Source: Rhodococcus sp. (in: high G+C Gram-positive bacteria) (GTDB lineage: Bacteria; Actinomycetota; Actinomycetes; Mycobacteriales; Mycobacteriaceae). Taken from it: a stretch of 21,708 nucleotides of DNA. This document shows positions 8,201 through 14,451 of the stretch, one piece after another; positions within the stretch are counted from its first letter, which is position 1; every line of letters starts with the position of its first letter. A program made the translations under genes and the position numbers. The notes below the pieces were generated by a model. It was not told the DNA's origin and searched no databases. It worked only from the letters and a program-made list of their open reading frames with translations. The stretch lies in assembly GCA_012515885.1 (NCBI GenBank), contig JAAYXN010000393.1:1-21708 (forward strand), given 5' to 3'.

Positions 8201-8630
8201 ATTCGTCAACGTCTGCGGACGGTTCGCTGGAGGCCAGTACGGGGAGCCCGGCAGCGCGTGCGGCTGCGATTGCTCGCGCCTTGTTTCCGGTGAGTTCGAG
8301 GATCTCAGCGGAAGGGCCAACGAAAGTTATTCCCTCTTGCGCGCATGCTGCCGCGAGGTCCGGGTTCTCCGAGAGGAAGCCGTAACCGGGGTAGATGGCG
8401 TCAGCGCCTGCCGATTTCGCGGCGGCAACGATTTCGGGGACCGACAAATAGGCGCGGACGGGGTGGCCCTGCTCGCCAATTTGGTAGGCCTCATCGGCTT
8501 TTAGCCGGTGAAGCGAATTGCGGTCTTCATACGGGAACACCGCGACTGTTCCGGCGCCCAGTTCGTAGGCGGCGCGGAAGGCGCGGATGGCAATCTCGCC
8601 TCGGTTGGCGACAAGCACTTTGGAAAACAT
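5247..8630 (-). CDS. pyc: Pyruvate carboxylase
   Basis: Biotin-dependent anaplerotic enzyme making oxaloacetate from pyruvate, bicarbonate and ATP. All domains are on one chain of 1127 residues. The biotin carboxylase domain (about 1-450) has the ATP loop GGGGRGMR (162-169), RRHQKVIE and EMNPRVQVEHTVTEE. The carboxyltransferase domain (about 520-800) has TFRDAHQS (530-537), the probably carboxylated lysine K703 in AIKDMAGLL, and metal-ligand HTHDT (732-736). The C-terminal carrier domain has EAMKM with biotinyl lysine K1093. M. tuberculosis Pca (Rv2967c) has, as I recall, the same length. The ATG start is fixed by MFSKVLVANRGEIA. A candidate promoter and tandem repeats lie in the 134-bp gap to recG. 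Confidence 0.98.
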   Translation of the reverse strand: MFSKVLVANRGEIAIRAFRAAYELGAGTVAVFPYEDRNSLHRLKADEAYQIGEQGHPVRAYLSVPEIVAAAKSAGADAIYPGYGFLSENPDLAAACAQEGITFVGPSAEILELTGNKARAIAAARAAGLPVLASSEPSADVDELMAASETMQFPVFVKAVAGGGGRGMRRVAQPSQLREAIEAASREADAAFGDATVFLEQAVVNPRHIEVQILADTHGNVIHLFERDCSVQRRHQKVIELAPAPNLAPELRERICSDAVAFAKEIGYQCAGTVEFLVDERGNHVFIEMNPRVQVEHTVTEEITDVDVVQSQLQIAAGATLDELGLSQDSIKLHGAALQCRITTEDPANGFRPDTGRITGYRTPGGAGVRLDGGTSVGAEVSGHFDSMLVKLTCRGRDLDAAAARARRAVTEFRIRGVSTNIPFLQAVLDDEDFRAGRVTTSFIEERPDLLTAHSSSDRGTKILNYLADVTVNKPHGNRPTTVYPHDKLPDIDLTVAPPAGSRQRLLELGPEGFAKALREQKALAVTDTTFRDAHQSLLATRVRSKDLLTVAGHVARMTPQLFSIEAWGGATYDVALRFLHEDPWERLAALREAVPNINLQMLLRGRNTVGYTPYPEAVTKSFVQEATATGIDIFRIFDALNNVDQMRPAIDAVRETGTALAEVALSYTGDLSNPAEDLYTLDYYLRLAEQIVDAGAHVIAIKDMAGLLRAPAATTLVTALRSNFDLPVHVHTHDTPGGQLATYLAAWQAGADAVDGASAPLAGTTSQPALSAIVAAAAHSEYDTGLDVQAVCDLEPYWEALRKVYAPFESGLPAPTGRVYTHEIPGGQLSNLRQQAIALGLGDQFETVEANYAAADRMLGRLVKVTPSSKVVGDLALSLVGTGTAPEDFAADPSRYDIPESVVGFLRGELGTPAGGWPEPFRSRALDGRSAAKPEAQLTDEDTAALAGTSSERRGALNRLLFPGPTKEFLAHRDEYGDTSELSANQFFYGLRHGEEHRVRLDKGVELLIGLEAIAEPDERGYRTVMCILNGQLRPVSVRDRSVASEVPTAEKADKNQPGHVAAPFAGAVTLVVGEGDKVEAGDTVATIEAMKMEAAITAPVAGTVSRLAISSTSQVEGGDLLVVLS

Positions 8631-8658
8631 GGCAGCAACCTACCCCGACCCTAGACTT

Positions 8659-8687
8659 CGGATACAAAGCACCATCCCATCATGCAA
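8659..8687 (-). promoter_or_regulatory. Candidate pyc promoter
   Basis: On the minus strand TTGCAT (8682-8687) and TATCCG (8659-8664) are 17 bp apart, about 28 bp before the pyc ATG. The -35 is good but the -10 ends in G rather than T. It supports independent pyc transcription after recG. Confidence 0.35.
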
Positions 8688-8690
8688 GAT

Positions 8691-8710
8691 CGCTCACATC
8701 CGCTCACAAT
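8691..8710 (-). promoter_or_regulatory. Tandem 10-bp repeats behind the pyc -35, possible activator site
   Basis: The plus strand reads CGCTCACATC then CGCTCACAAT: two copies of an 8-bp core (CGCTCACA) at exactly 10-bp spacing. On the pyc strand these are TGTGAGCG direct repeats ending 3 bp before the candidate -35. One-turn spacing beside a -35 fits an activator bound on one helix face. No known regulator is assigned. Confidence 0.35.
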
Positions 8711-8764
8711 GGGCTCTGACCTGCGGTGCGGACGCCGCAACCGAGCTGAAATGTTTTCCGCTAT

Positions 8765-11023
8765 TTACGTCTTCTCAAGGTAATCAATCCGGGCGGTATC
8801 GAGTGCGGAATTGACCATGGCAGCCAGACCGGGATGCTTACGTAAATCGGGGTCTTCAGCGACGACCCGGCCTGCATATTCAGCGGCGGACGCAATGACG
8901 TCTTCGTGAGCGAGAAGCGAGAGCAGCCGAAGGGTGGTGCGGGTTCCGGATTGGGCGGCACCGAGAATATCGCCTTCACGCCGCGTTTCTAGGTCTAGCT
9001 GCGCGAGTTCAAACCCGTCATTGGTGGCAGCGACGTTCGATAGGCGTGTGTAGGCGGGACTGCCCGGGCTCATCTGGGTAATGAGAATGCAGAGCCCCTG
9101 GTGCGCTCCTCGACCCACTCGACCACGCAGCTGATGGAGCTGACTGACGCCGAACCTGTCTGCGTCGACGATGACCATGACCGTGGCGTTGGGGACGTCG
9201 ACGCCGACCTCGACGACGGTGGTGCACACCAGAACGTCGATTGCACCCGCGTTGAACTCCCCCATGACCATGTCTTTCTCATCGGACGGTTGACGCCCGT
9301 GAAGCAGGCCAACCGAGAGGTCCGGCAGGATTTGCGTACTCAACCGCTCGTAGAGATCTACTGCCGCCATCGTGTTTTGTTCGGGCGCATCTTTCTCGCC
9401 CGCACTCTTGTCCTGGCCGGTGTCAGCGTCACCGATCCGTGAGCACACCACGTACGCCTGGCGCCCGTCAGCGACCTCTTCTCGTATCCGCTCCCACGCG
9501 CGTGCCACCCATCCAGGTTTCTGGCCTGCGGGCACCACGCTGCTTTTAATCGGGCTGCGTCCGCTGGGTAGTTGGCGCAGCGTGGACACATCAAGATCAC
9601 CGAGCACGGTCATGGCGATGGTGCGAGGAATCGGCGTCGCTGTCATCACCAACAGATGTGGGGTGATGCCCTCTCGTGCCCGGGCACGGAGCCGGTCGCG
9701 CTGTTCCACACCGAACCGGTGCTGTTCATCGACGACGACCATGCCGAGGTTAAAGAACTCCACGCTGTCTTGAATGAGTGCGTGAGTGCCGATGACGATC
9801 CCGGCGTCACCGTTGACGATTTCGAGCATCGCCGAACGTTTGGCAGGCACCGACATCGAACCGGTCAGCAAACTCACTCGCGTGGCATGTTCTGACGCAT
9901 CTAGTTGGCCTGCCGACGCGAGATCGCCAAGCATGGCCCGCAGTGACCGTGCATGTTGAGCGGCAAGCACCTCGGTAGGCGCGAGCAGCGCACATTGGTA
10001 TCCGGCGTCGATCACCTGAAGCATTGCCCGCAACGCCACGATCGTTTTGCCGGAACCGACTTCGCCTTGCAGGAGTCGGCTCATAGGGCGCGATCTCTCA
10101 AGGTCGGCAGAAATTTCGCCCGCCACCTCACGCTGACCATCAGTGAGTTCGAAGGGAAGACGCTCGTCGAAGGCCACCGCGATGCCGTCATCGCGGGGCA
10201 CACAGGCCGGGGCGACGCGTGCATCGTTGTCTCGGCGGCGCTGAGCAAGTACGAGTTGCAGCGCCAACGCTTCATCAAAGCGGAGCCGACTTGACGCCAA
10301 TCCCACGTCGTCTCGGCTATCGGGGAGGTGGATTTTGTGGAGTGCTTCGTCCAGGCCAATGAGTGCTTGCTCGCCCCGAATGTCCGGTGGAAGCGGATCC
10401 TTGATCTGGTCTAGCTGATCGAGGATGGCACCGATAGCTCCCATGATTGTCCAGCTTTCGACGCTGCGCGTGGCGGGATAGATGGGGATCAGTGGACGCT
10501 CAAAAACCGCGAGATCGACTTCTGCCCCGGCGCGGTGCGCTGCGCGCGCGATGCCAGCCAAATTGCCCGCACCTTTTAACGCCCCGCCGTCCATCCCGTG
10601 TTCGGACTCTCCGGGTTCGGGCAGGATCAAGTAACTCGGGTGCGTCAAACTCCATTTGCCACGGAAGTACTTGACTGTCCCGGAAAACATGGCGCGCACA
10701 CCAACTTTGATGACATGACTCACCTTCTGCGCGTTGAAAAAGGTGACATCAACGGTTTGAGCTTCGGTAGCCAACACCACTTTCAGCAGACTTCCGTGAC
10801 GTGATTTCATCCGGACTGTGTCAGCTTTGGTGACGCGGCCAATGATCGTGATGTGCTCGCCTTCGGGCGGCTCCTTTTCGGCGAGATCACGGCCCTGCGA
10901 GGCATAGCGGCTGGGATAGTGGCGCAACAGATCTTCCACCGTCTGGAGATCGAAAGCCTCCGCCAACGCCTGCGCGGTCTCAGCATCGAGTACCTGCTCC
11001 AAAGAGTCAGTAAGCGCAACCAT
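8765..11023 (-). CDS. recG: ATP-dependent DNA helicase RecG
   Basis: Branch-migration helicase that regresses stalled replication forks and processes Holliday junctions. With ATG at 11023 it is 752 aa. An N-terminal wedge/OB region (about 55-135, HITIIGRV to THPSYLIL) precedes the motor: Walker A GEVGSGKT (320-327), DEQH (432-435), TATPIPRT (461-468), and the helicase C-terminal motif QLRGRVGRG (631-639). The frame stays open 17 codons further to 11074, but that extension is Ser/Gly-rich, runs through a direct repeat and is not like family N-termini. AGGGA lies about 11 nt before the chosen ATG. A Gly/Asp/Lys-rich insert at 530-550 is probably a loop. M. tuberculosis has VKOR- and DsbA-like genes between recG and pca, as I recall; none are here. 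Confidence 0.96.
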   Translation of the reverse strand: MVALTDSLEQVLDAETAQALAEAFDLQTVEDLLRHYPSRYASQGRDLAEKEPPEGEHITIIGRVTKADTVRMKSRHGSLLKVVLATEAQTVDVTFFNAQKVSHVIKVGVRAMFSGTVKYFRGKWSLTHPSYLILPEPGESEHGMDGGALKGAGNLAGIARAAHRAGAEVDLAVFERPLIPIYPATRSVESWTIMGAIGAILDQLDQIKDPLPPDIRGEQALIGLDEALHKIHLPDSRDDVGLASSRLRFDEALALQLVLAQRRRDNDARVAPACVPRDDGIAVAFDERLPFELTDGQREVAGEISADLERSRPMSRLLQGEVGSGKTIVALRAMLQVIDAGYQCALLAPTEVLAAQHARSLRAMLGDLASAGQLDASEHATRVSLLTGSMSVPAKRSAMLEIVNGDAGIVIGTHALIQDSVEFFNLGMVVVDEQHRFGVEQRDRLRARAREGITPHLLVMTATPIPRTIAMTVLGDLDVSTLRQLPSGRSPIKSSVVPAGQKPGWVARAWERIREEVADGRQAYVVCSRIGDADTGQDKSAGEKDAPEQNTMAAVDLYERLSTQILPDLSVGLLHGRQPSDEKDMVMGEFNAGAIDVLVCTTVVEVGVDVPNATVMVIVDADRFGVSQLHQLRGRVGRGAHQGLCILITQMSPGSPAYTRLSNVAATNDGFELAQLDLETRREGDILGAAQSGTRTTLRLLSLLAHEDVIASAAEYAGRVVAEDPDLRKHPGLAAMVNSALDTARIDYLEKT

Positions 11024-11040
11024 CGTCAGCGATGTCCCTT

Positions 11041-11078
11041 CCGATCCAACACTCAAGCAGGCCGATCCCAACACTCAA
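11041..11078. repeat. Near-perfect 16/17-bp direct repeat before recG
   Basis: CCGATCCAACACTCAA (11041-11056) recurs with one inserted C at 11062-11078, a period of 21 bp or two helical turns. It lies 18 bp upstream of the recG start in a 160-bp gap. It could be a paired protein-binding site or a local duplication. Confidence 0.6.
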
Positions 11079-11183
11079 CCGGGCTGGCCCGAACCAGCTG
11101 TGCACCCCACCCTTTCACGTGGCACCGACAGCGCAGCGATCTGCGATGAACTCACTCGGACACCACCACACTCGGCACCCACC

Positions 11184-12878
11184 TCATTCGACCCCCAACT
11201 GGAGGAGGTCACCTACCTGGCCACCCTCGTACATCATGACTTCGACACCGGGATGGCGCTGCTCGATATAGCCGACCAGCTCACTCCCCATTCCCTCAGG
11301 CGCACGGGCACCAAGGACGAGGGTGACCAGTTCGCCACCGGTACGCAGCAGCAGATCAATCAGGCGGCGCACGGCGGCATCCGGGTCGGGGTCGATGACG
11401 ATCACTTCGTGCCCGACGAGACCGAGCCCATCGCCCGGCTCACAGGTACCCACATACGTCAGCGCTCGTTCCGATGCGATCCGCAACGACCCCCATCGCG
11501 TCGCTGCGGCAGCCTCCGACATCGTGAACACGTCGTCATCGGAATCGCGGGCCGGATCGTGAACGGCCAATGCGGCCAGGCCCTGCACCATCGACGACGT
11601 CGCGAGTAGGTGCACCTCGTGCTCGGAGTCACGCGCGGCAGCGCTGACTGCGATCAGTTCCTGGACGGGGAGCGCCCCGTTTGGAAGCACCAAGACCTCG
11701 GGGCGCTGCATCTTGCGAATAGCGCCGAGTAGTTGGCCACGTGTGATCGCATCATCACTGCGCAGTACCACGGCGCCCTCCCCCTCGAACAGTTCCGCAG
11801 CACCTTCTCCCGACACCACCGCCAGCACTCCCCGACTCCGGCGATCAGCACCCACCGGGGCTCGGGGTCGCTCAGCGCGCTGCTGGCTCTCCACAAGGAA
11901 GCTCGTGATTCGAATCTGATGGAGTTGGCCCGCCGCCAGTCCGGCTTCGACGGCGGCTCCCGCGTCGCGGCAATGCACGTGGACGGACCAGGCTCCGCTG
12001 CCGTCGCTGACGATGACGACCGAGTCGCCGAGTTCGTCGAGAGTTGCCCGCAGGGTGTCGATGGCGGGTGCTGTGGTCTGCGATACCAGGTACATCACTT
12101 CGAAGTCTTGGCCCGCGTGTGTGTGCGTGTGTGCGGCGTCGCCGTGTGTGCTGTCTGTCCCGATTGAGAGGGTGGTGCGTGTCGAACGCGACAGCTGTGT
12201 GCGGCGTTCAAATCGACCGAACTCGCGTGGCGTTTGTGCGCCGGTCAGTGTCTGCACGAGGGCATCGAGGACCACGACCAGCCCGTAGCCACCGGCGTCA
12301 ACGACACCGGCCTGCCCAAGTACGTCAAGTTGCATGGGGGTGCGTTCGAGTGCTTGAGCAGCAGCGTCGGCGGCTGCGATCGCCGTGTCAGCGATCGACA
12401 CCTCCTGTGCAGTTCCCGCGATGGCGTCAGCGGCTTTGCGCAGCACCGTGACGATCGTGCCTTCGACCGGATAGCTCACCGCATCGCTGACCAGGTTCGA
12501 TGCCATCCTCAGAGCCGTCGCGAAGGTGGGGCTGTCAAGGAATTCTCCGGTGGATGCTTCCGCGAGTCCGCGCAGTACCTGGGACAAGATGACGCCGGAG
12601 TTGCCGCGCGCCCCGACAACTGAACCTCGGGCGAGCGCGATAGCGACCTGGCGCACACCTGGCGATTCCGTATCCCGGCTGGCAGTCAAGACATCGTCGA
12701 GCGCTGACACTGCGGCTCGCATCGTGAACAAAAGGTTGGTCCCGGTGTCCGAATCCGGGACGGGGAACACATTGAGTGCATTGATGCTCTCGCGCTGCTC
12801 TTCCAGAGCTCGGACACTGCTGCGCGCCCACACGACCAGGAGGCGTCCGTCCATCCGAGAGGTGTCCTCGGGTGTCAC
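11184..12878 (-). CDS. DAK2-domain (FakA/YloV-like) kinase-family protein
   Basis: 564-aa protein of the YloV/FakA family. In Firmicutes FakA phosphorylates fatty acids bound to FakB; a substrate in actinobacteria is not established. The N-terminal DAK2 nucleotide domain (about 10-205) has NVFPVPDSDTGTN (36-48) with metal-binding D42 and D44, and GARGNSGVILSQVLRG. The C-terminal half contains VHVHCRDAGAAVEAG, typical of the family. An AHTHTH segment is encoded by a GT-rich tract. GTG at 12878 is supported by GGAGGA 7 nt upstream. It is divergent from rpmB and 160 bp before recG. In M. tuberculosis the equivalent is, from memory, annotated as two genes (Rv2975c and Rv2974c); here it is one intact frame. 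Confidence 0.88.
   Translation of the reverse strand: MTPEDTSRMDGRLLVVWARSSVRALEEQRESINALNVFPVPDSDTGTNLLFTMRAAVSALDDVLTASRDTESPGVRQVAIALARGSVVGARGNSGVILSQVLRGLAEASTGEFLDSPTFATALRMASNLVSDAVSYPVEGTIVTVLRKAADAIAGTAQEVSIADTAIAAADAAAQALERTPMQLDVLGQAGVVDAGGYGLVVVLDALVQTLTGAQTPREFGRFERRTQLSRSTRTTLSIGTDSTHGDAAHTHTHAGQDFEVMYLVSQTTAPAIDTLRATLDELGDSVVIVSDGSGAWSVHVHCRDAGAAVEAGLAAGQLHQIRITSFLVESQQRAERPRAPVGADRRSRGVLAVVSGEGAAELFEGEGAVVLRSDDAITRGQLLGAIRKMQRPEVLVLPNGALPVQELIAVSAAARDSEHEVHLLATSSMVQGLAALAVHDPARDSDDDVFTMSEAAAATRWGSLRIASERALTYVGTCEPGDGLGLVGHEVIVIDPDPDAAVRRLIDLLLRTGGELVTLVLGARAPEGMGSELVGYIEQRHPGVEVMMYEGGQVGDLLQLGVE
12114..12135. repeat. 22-bp alternating purine-pyrimidine (CG/TG) tract inside the DAK2 gene
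   Basis: Bases 12114-12135 alternate strictly pyrimidine-purine, mostly TG steps, and a second GTGTGTG follows at 12144-12150. On the coding strand it gives the His-Thr run AHTHTH. Such tracts can adopt Z-DNA and slip in replication. Confidence 0.8.
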
Positions 12879-12895
12879 GGCGATCCTCCGGTGTA

Positions 12896-12925
12896 AACGT
12901 ATGGTTAGGGGCGTACGGGTGTGAA
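12896..12925 (-). promoter_or_regulatory. Candidate promoter of the DAK2 gene
   Basis: On the minus strand TTCACA (12920-12925) and TACGTT (12896-12901) are 18 bp apart, and the GGAGGA ribosome-binding site follows closely, giving a short leader of roughly 10-15 nt. Pattern-based only. Confidence 0.35.
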
Positions 12926-13019
12926 GGTCAGAGTAGCCGGGTCAGCCCTATTTGGAGTGATGACCACCACTGCACCCCGCTCCGCGTGGCGGTATGCAGG
13001 TGGGCCGAATCAACCCGGT

Positions 13020-13049
13020 TTGGCCAATCGATGCGTGAACGGCTACTCT
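13020..13049 (+). promoter_or_regulatory. Candidate rpmB promoter
   Basis: TTGGCC (13020-13025) and TACTCT (13044-13049) are 18 bp apart and fit TTGnnn / TAnnnT. The transcript would carry a leader of roughly 135 nt before rpmB. The rest of the 312-bp divergent gap (12879-13190) shows no gene: the open frames there have improbable composition. Confidence 0.4.
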
Positions 13050-13143
13050 TAGACGGTTGCCTCAATCGGCCTGAGCGATTCCTTGCGTCTTGCTCACGTA
13101 ATACTCCGGTCAAGGCAGAAGCATTATCCCAGCAAGTTTTCAC

Positions 13144-13165
13144 CACAGCGCTGTGTCATCACAGC
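13144..13165 (+). promoter_or_regulatory. Overlapping palindrome and hairpin in the rpmB leader
   Basis: CACAGC (13144-13149), GCTGTG (13150-13155) and CACAGC (13160-13165) occur in series. The first two make a perfect 12-bp palindrome; the last two make a 6-bp hairpin with a TCAT loop, ending 11 nt before the AAGGAG ribosome-binding site (13177-13182). The middle element can pair with only one partner at a time. Confidence 0.45.
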
Positions 13166-13190
13166 ACTATTTCTCTAAGGAGTTCGCGAC

Positions 13191-13382
13191 ATGGCTGCCG
13201 TCTGCGACGTATGCGCCAAAGGCCCCGGCTTCGGGAAGTCGGTTTCGCACTCGCACCGGCGTACCAACCGTCGCTGGAACCCGAACATTCAGTCCGTCCG
13301 CGCTGAGGTTGCACCGGGCAACACCCGCAAGCTCAACGTATGCACCTCCTGCCTGAAGGCAGGAAAGGTCACGCGCGGCTGA
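13191..13382 (+). CDS. rpmB: 50S ribosomal protein L28, zinc-ribbon form
   Basis: Large-subunit ribosomal protein of 63 residues. It begins MAAVCDVCAKGPGFG and has two CxxC pairs (C5/C8 and C51/C54), so it is the zinc-binding C+ type. SHSHRRTNRRWNPNIQ is the family core. ATG at 13191 has AAGGAG 8 nt upstream. It is a single-gene transcript by layout: own candidate promoter with a long leader, divergent from the DAK2 gene, and a very strong palindromic terminator 23 bp after the stop. Inside the gene an 18-bp perfect inverted repeat (13347-13364) covers the second CxxC. Confidence 0.97.
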   Translation: MAAVCDVCAKGPGFGKSVSHSHRRTNRRWNPNIQSVRAEVAPGNTRKLNVCTSCLKAGKVTRG

Positions 13383-13405
13383 CGCGAGCGCAGGTCTTTA
13401 GTTTC

Positions 13406-13443
13406 CAACTGTGCCCGGCACCTATAGGTGCCGGGCACAGTTG
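13406..13443. terminator. 38-bp perfect palindrome, strong terminator after rpmB
   Basis: Bases 13406-13443 read the same on both strands (two 19-base arms, centre CCTATAGG). In RNA this gives a GC-rich stem of about 17 bp with a TATA loop, 23 nt past the rpmB stop, followed by TCGTTGTTGG rather than a clean U-tract. Symmetry means it could work in both directions. The remaining gap to the hydratase gene (13444-13628) shows no gene; it holds a 7-bp inverted repeat (13517-13523 with 13537-13543) and the operator-like repeat at 13589-13607. Confidence 0.85.
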
Positions 13444-13588
13444 TCGTTGTTGGCTGGCCGCCGCTGCCGCCGTCGAGCCTTCCCGCGTGCGGTTTGTCTT
13501 CCCGGATCGGCAATTGCGCATGCACGAGTACAAAGGGCATGCGAGAAGGGTGTTGAGGACGCAGGTCAGCAGAGCCAGCGCTGCCGCG

Positions 13589-13607
13589 TGAGTGAATTGA
13601 ACACTCA
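13589..13607 (+). promoter_or_regulatory. 19-bp operator-like inverted repeat before the hydratase gene
   Basis: TGAGTG (13589-13594) and CACTCA (13602-13607) are perfect 6-bp arms around a 7-bp AT-rich spacer, ending 8 bp before the ribosome-binding site. The shape suits a dimeric repressor of the TetR or GntR type, common for acyl-CoA genes, or an mRNA hairpin. No regulator gene is nearby. Confidence 0.35.
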
Positions 13608-13628
13608 ACAGCGATAGGGTTGGCGACT

Positions 13629-14435
13629 GTGACTGGCGAAGACAGCAAGGTGTGGCTCGAAGATGGTGTCCTGACCATCACGATCGCGACAGCAGCTAAT
13701 GGATGCTCACTTGACGCCCAGGGCGCCGCACAGGGCGCGCAGGCTCTGGCTCAATACAGCGACCGCGTCGGCAGTGTGCTGCTGCGGGGAGGCGGCTCAA
13801 ATTTTTGCGCCGGCGGAGACGTTCGTGCGTTCGCAACTGCGCCAGAGCGCGGCACGTATCTCGGCGACCTCGCCGACATCTTGCATGGGCTCGTTCGAGC
13901 CCTCGACGCCACGTCTGTCCCCATCATCGCCGGGGTGCAGGGCTGGGCTGCGGGTGCCGGCATGAGTTTGGTGTGCATGGCAGATATCGCTCTCGGCGGG
14001 CCGTCCACCAAGCTGCGCCCGGCATACCCGTCGATCGGATACACCCCGGACGGCGGCATGTCCTGGACTCTGCCTCGCATTGTTGGGGTGGGTCGGGCCC
14101 GAGAGATTCTCCTGCTCGACGAGACCCTCAGCTCAGACGAAGCTGCCCGGCTGGGCATTCTCAGTCGCCTCGTTGACGACGACCTCGTTCAAACGGAGGC
14201 TCTGCGGTTAGCGCGAACGATCGCGGTAGGGCCGACAAGTGCCTACACCGGAATCAAGACTCTGCTCAGCGAATCACGCACAAGAAGCCTCGATGAACAG
14301 CTCGACGCGGAAGCCGCGTCGATCATCCGCGCGGCGGACAGCCCGGCAGGCCGCGAGGGCGTCGATGCGTTCGTGGAAAAGCGTCGCGCAGATTTCTCGT
14401 CGTCACCGCATTCCTCGTCCCCGCAGCAGCCTTAG
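13629..14435 (+). CDS. Enoyl-CoA hydratase/isomerase family protein
   Basis: Crotonase-fold protein, 268 aa from GTG at 13629 (AGGG at 13616-13619, 9 nt upstream). A TTG at 13620 is in frame but touches that site. The oxyanion-hole segments are FCAGGD (59-64) and GWAAGAGMSL (105-114). The active-site region reads SIGYTPDGGMSWTLPR, with Asp in PDGG as in PaaG-like and dienoyl-CoA isomerases rather than the Glu of classical hydratases, so isomerase activity is at least as likely as hydration. The C-terminus is a Ser/Pro-rich tail. It stands alone on the plus strand between rpmB and ung, converging on ung with a 16-bp gap. Substrate unknown. Confidence 0.9.
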   Translation: MTGEDSKVWLEDGVLTITIATAANGCSLDAQGAAQGAQALAQYSDRVGSVLLRGGGSNFCAGGDVRAFATAPERGTYLGDLADILHGLVRALDATSVPIIAGVQGWAAGAGMSLVCMADIALGGPSTKLRPAYPSIGYTPDGGMSWTLPRIVGVGRAREILLLDETLSSDEAARLGILSRLVDDDLVQTEALRLARTIAVGPTSAYTGIKTLLSESRTRSLDEQLDAEAASIIRAADSPAGREGVDAFVEKRRADFSSSPHSSSPQQP

Positions 14436-14451
14436 GCCCGCGCGCGCCGAG

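Noticed and set aside
11083..11098. GCTGG/CCAGC hairpin as the DAK2 terminator
   Set aside because: Five-bp stem, 85 nt past the stop, close to the recG start; too weak to list.
11100..11609. 169-codon plus-strand open frame starting in the recG-DAK2 gap
   Set aside because: Mostly antisense to the DAK2 gene, His/Arg/Asp-rich, and without a family motif.
12872..13306. 144-codon plus-strand open frame across the DAK2-rpmB gap
   Set aside because: It overlaps rpmB in another frame and the DAK2 start, has Cys/Arg/Ser-rich composition without motifs, and has no ribosome-binding site.
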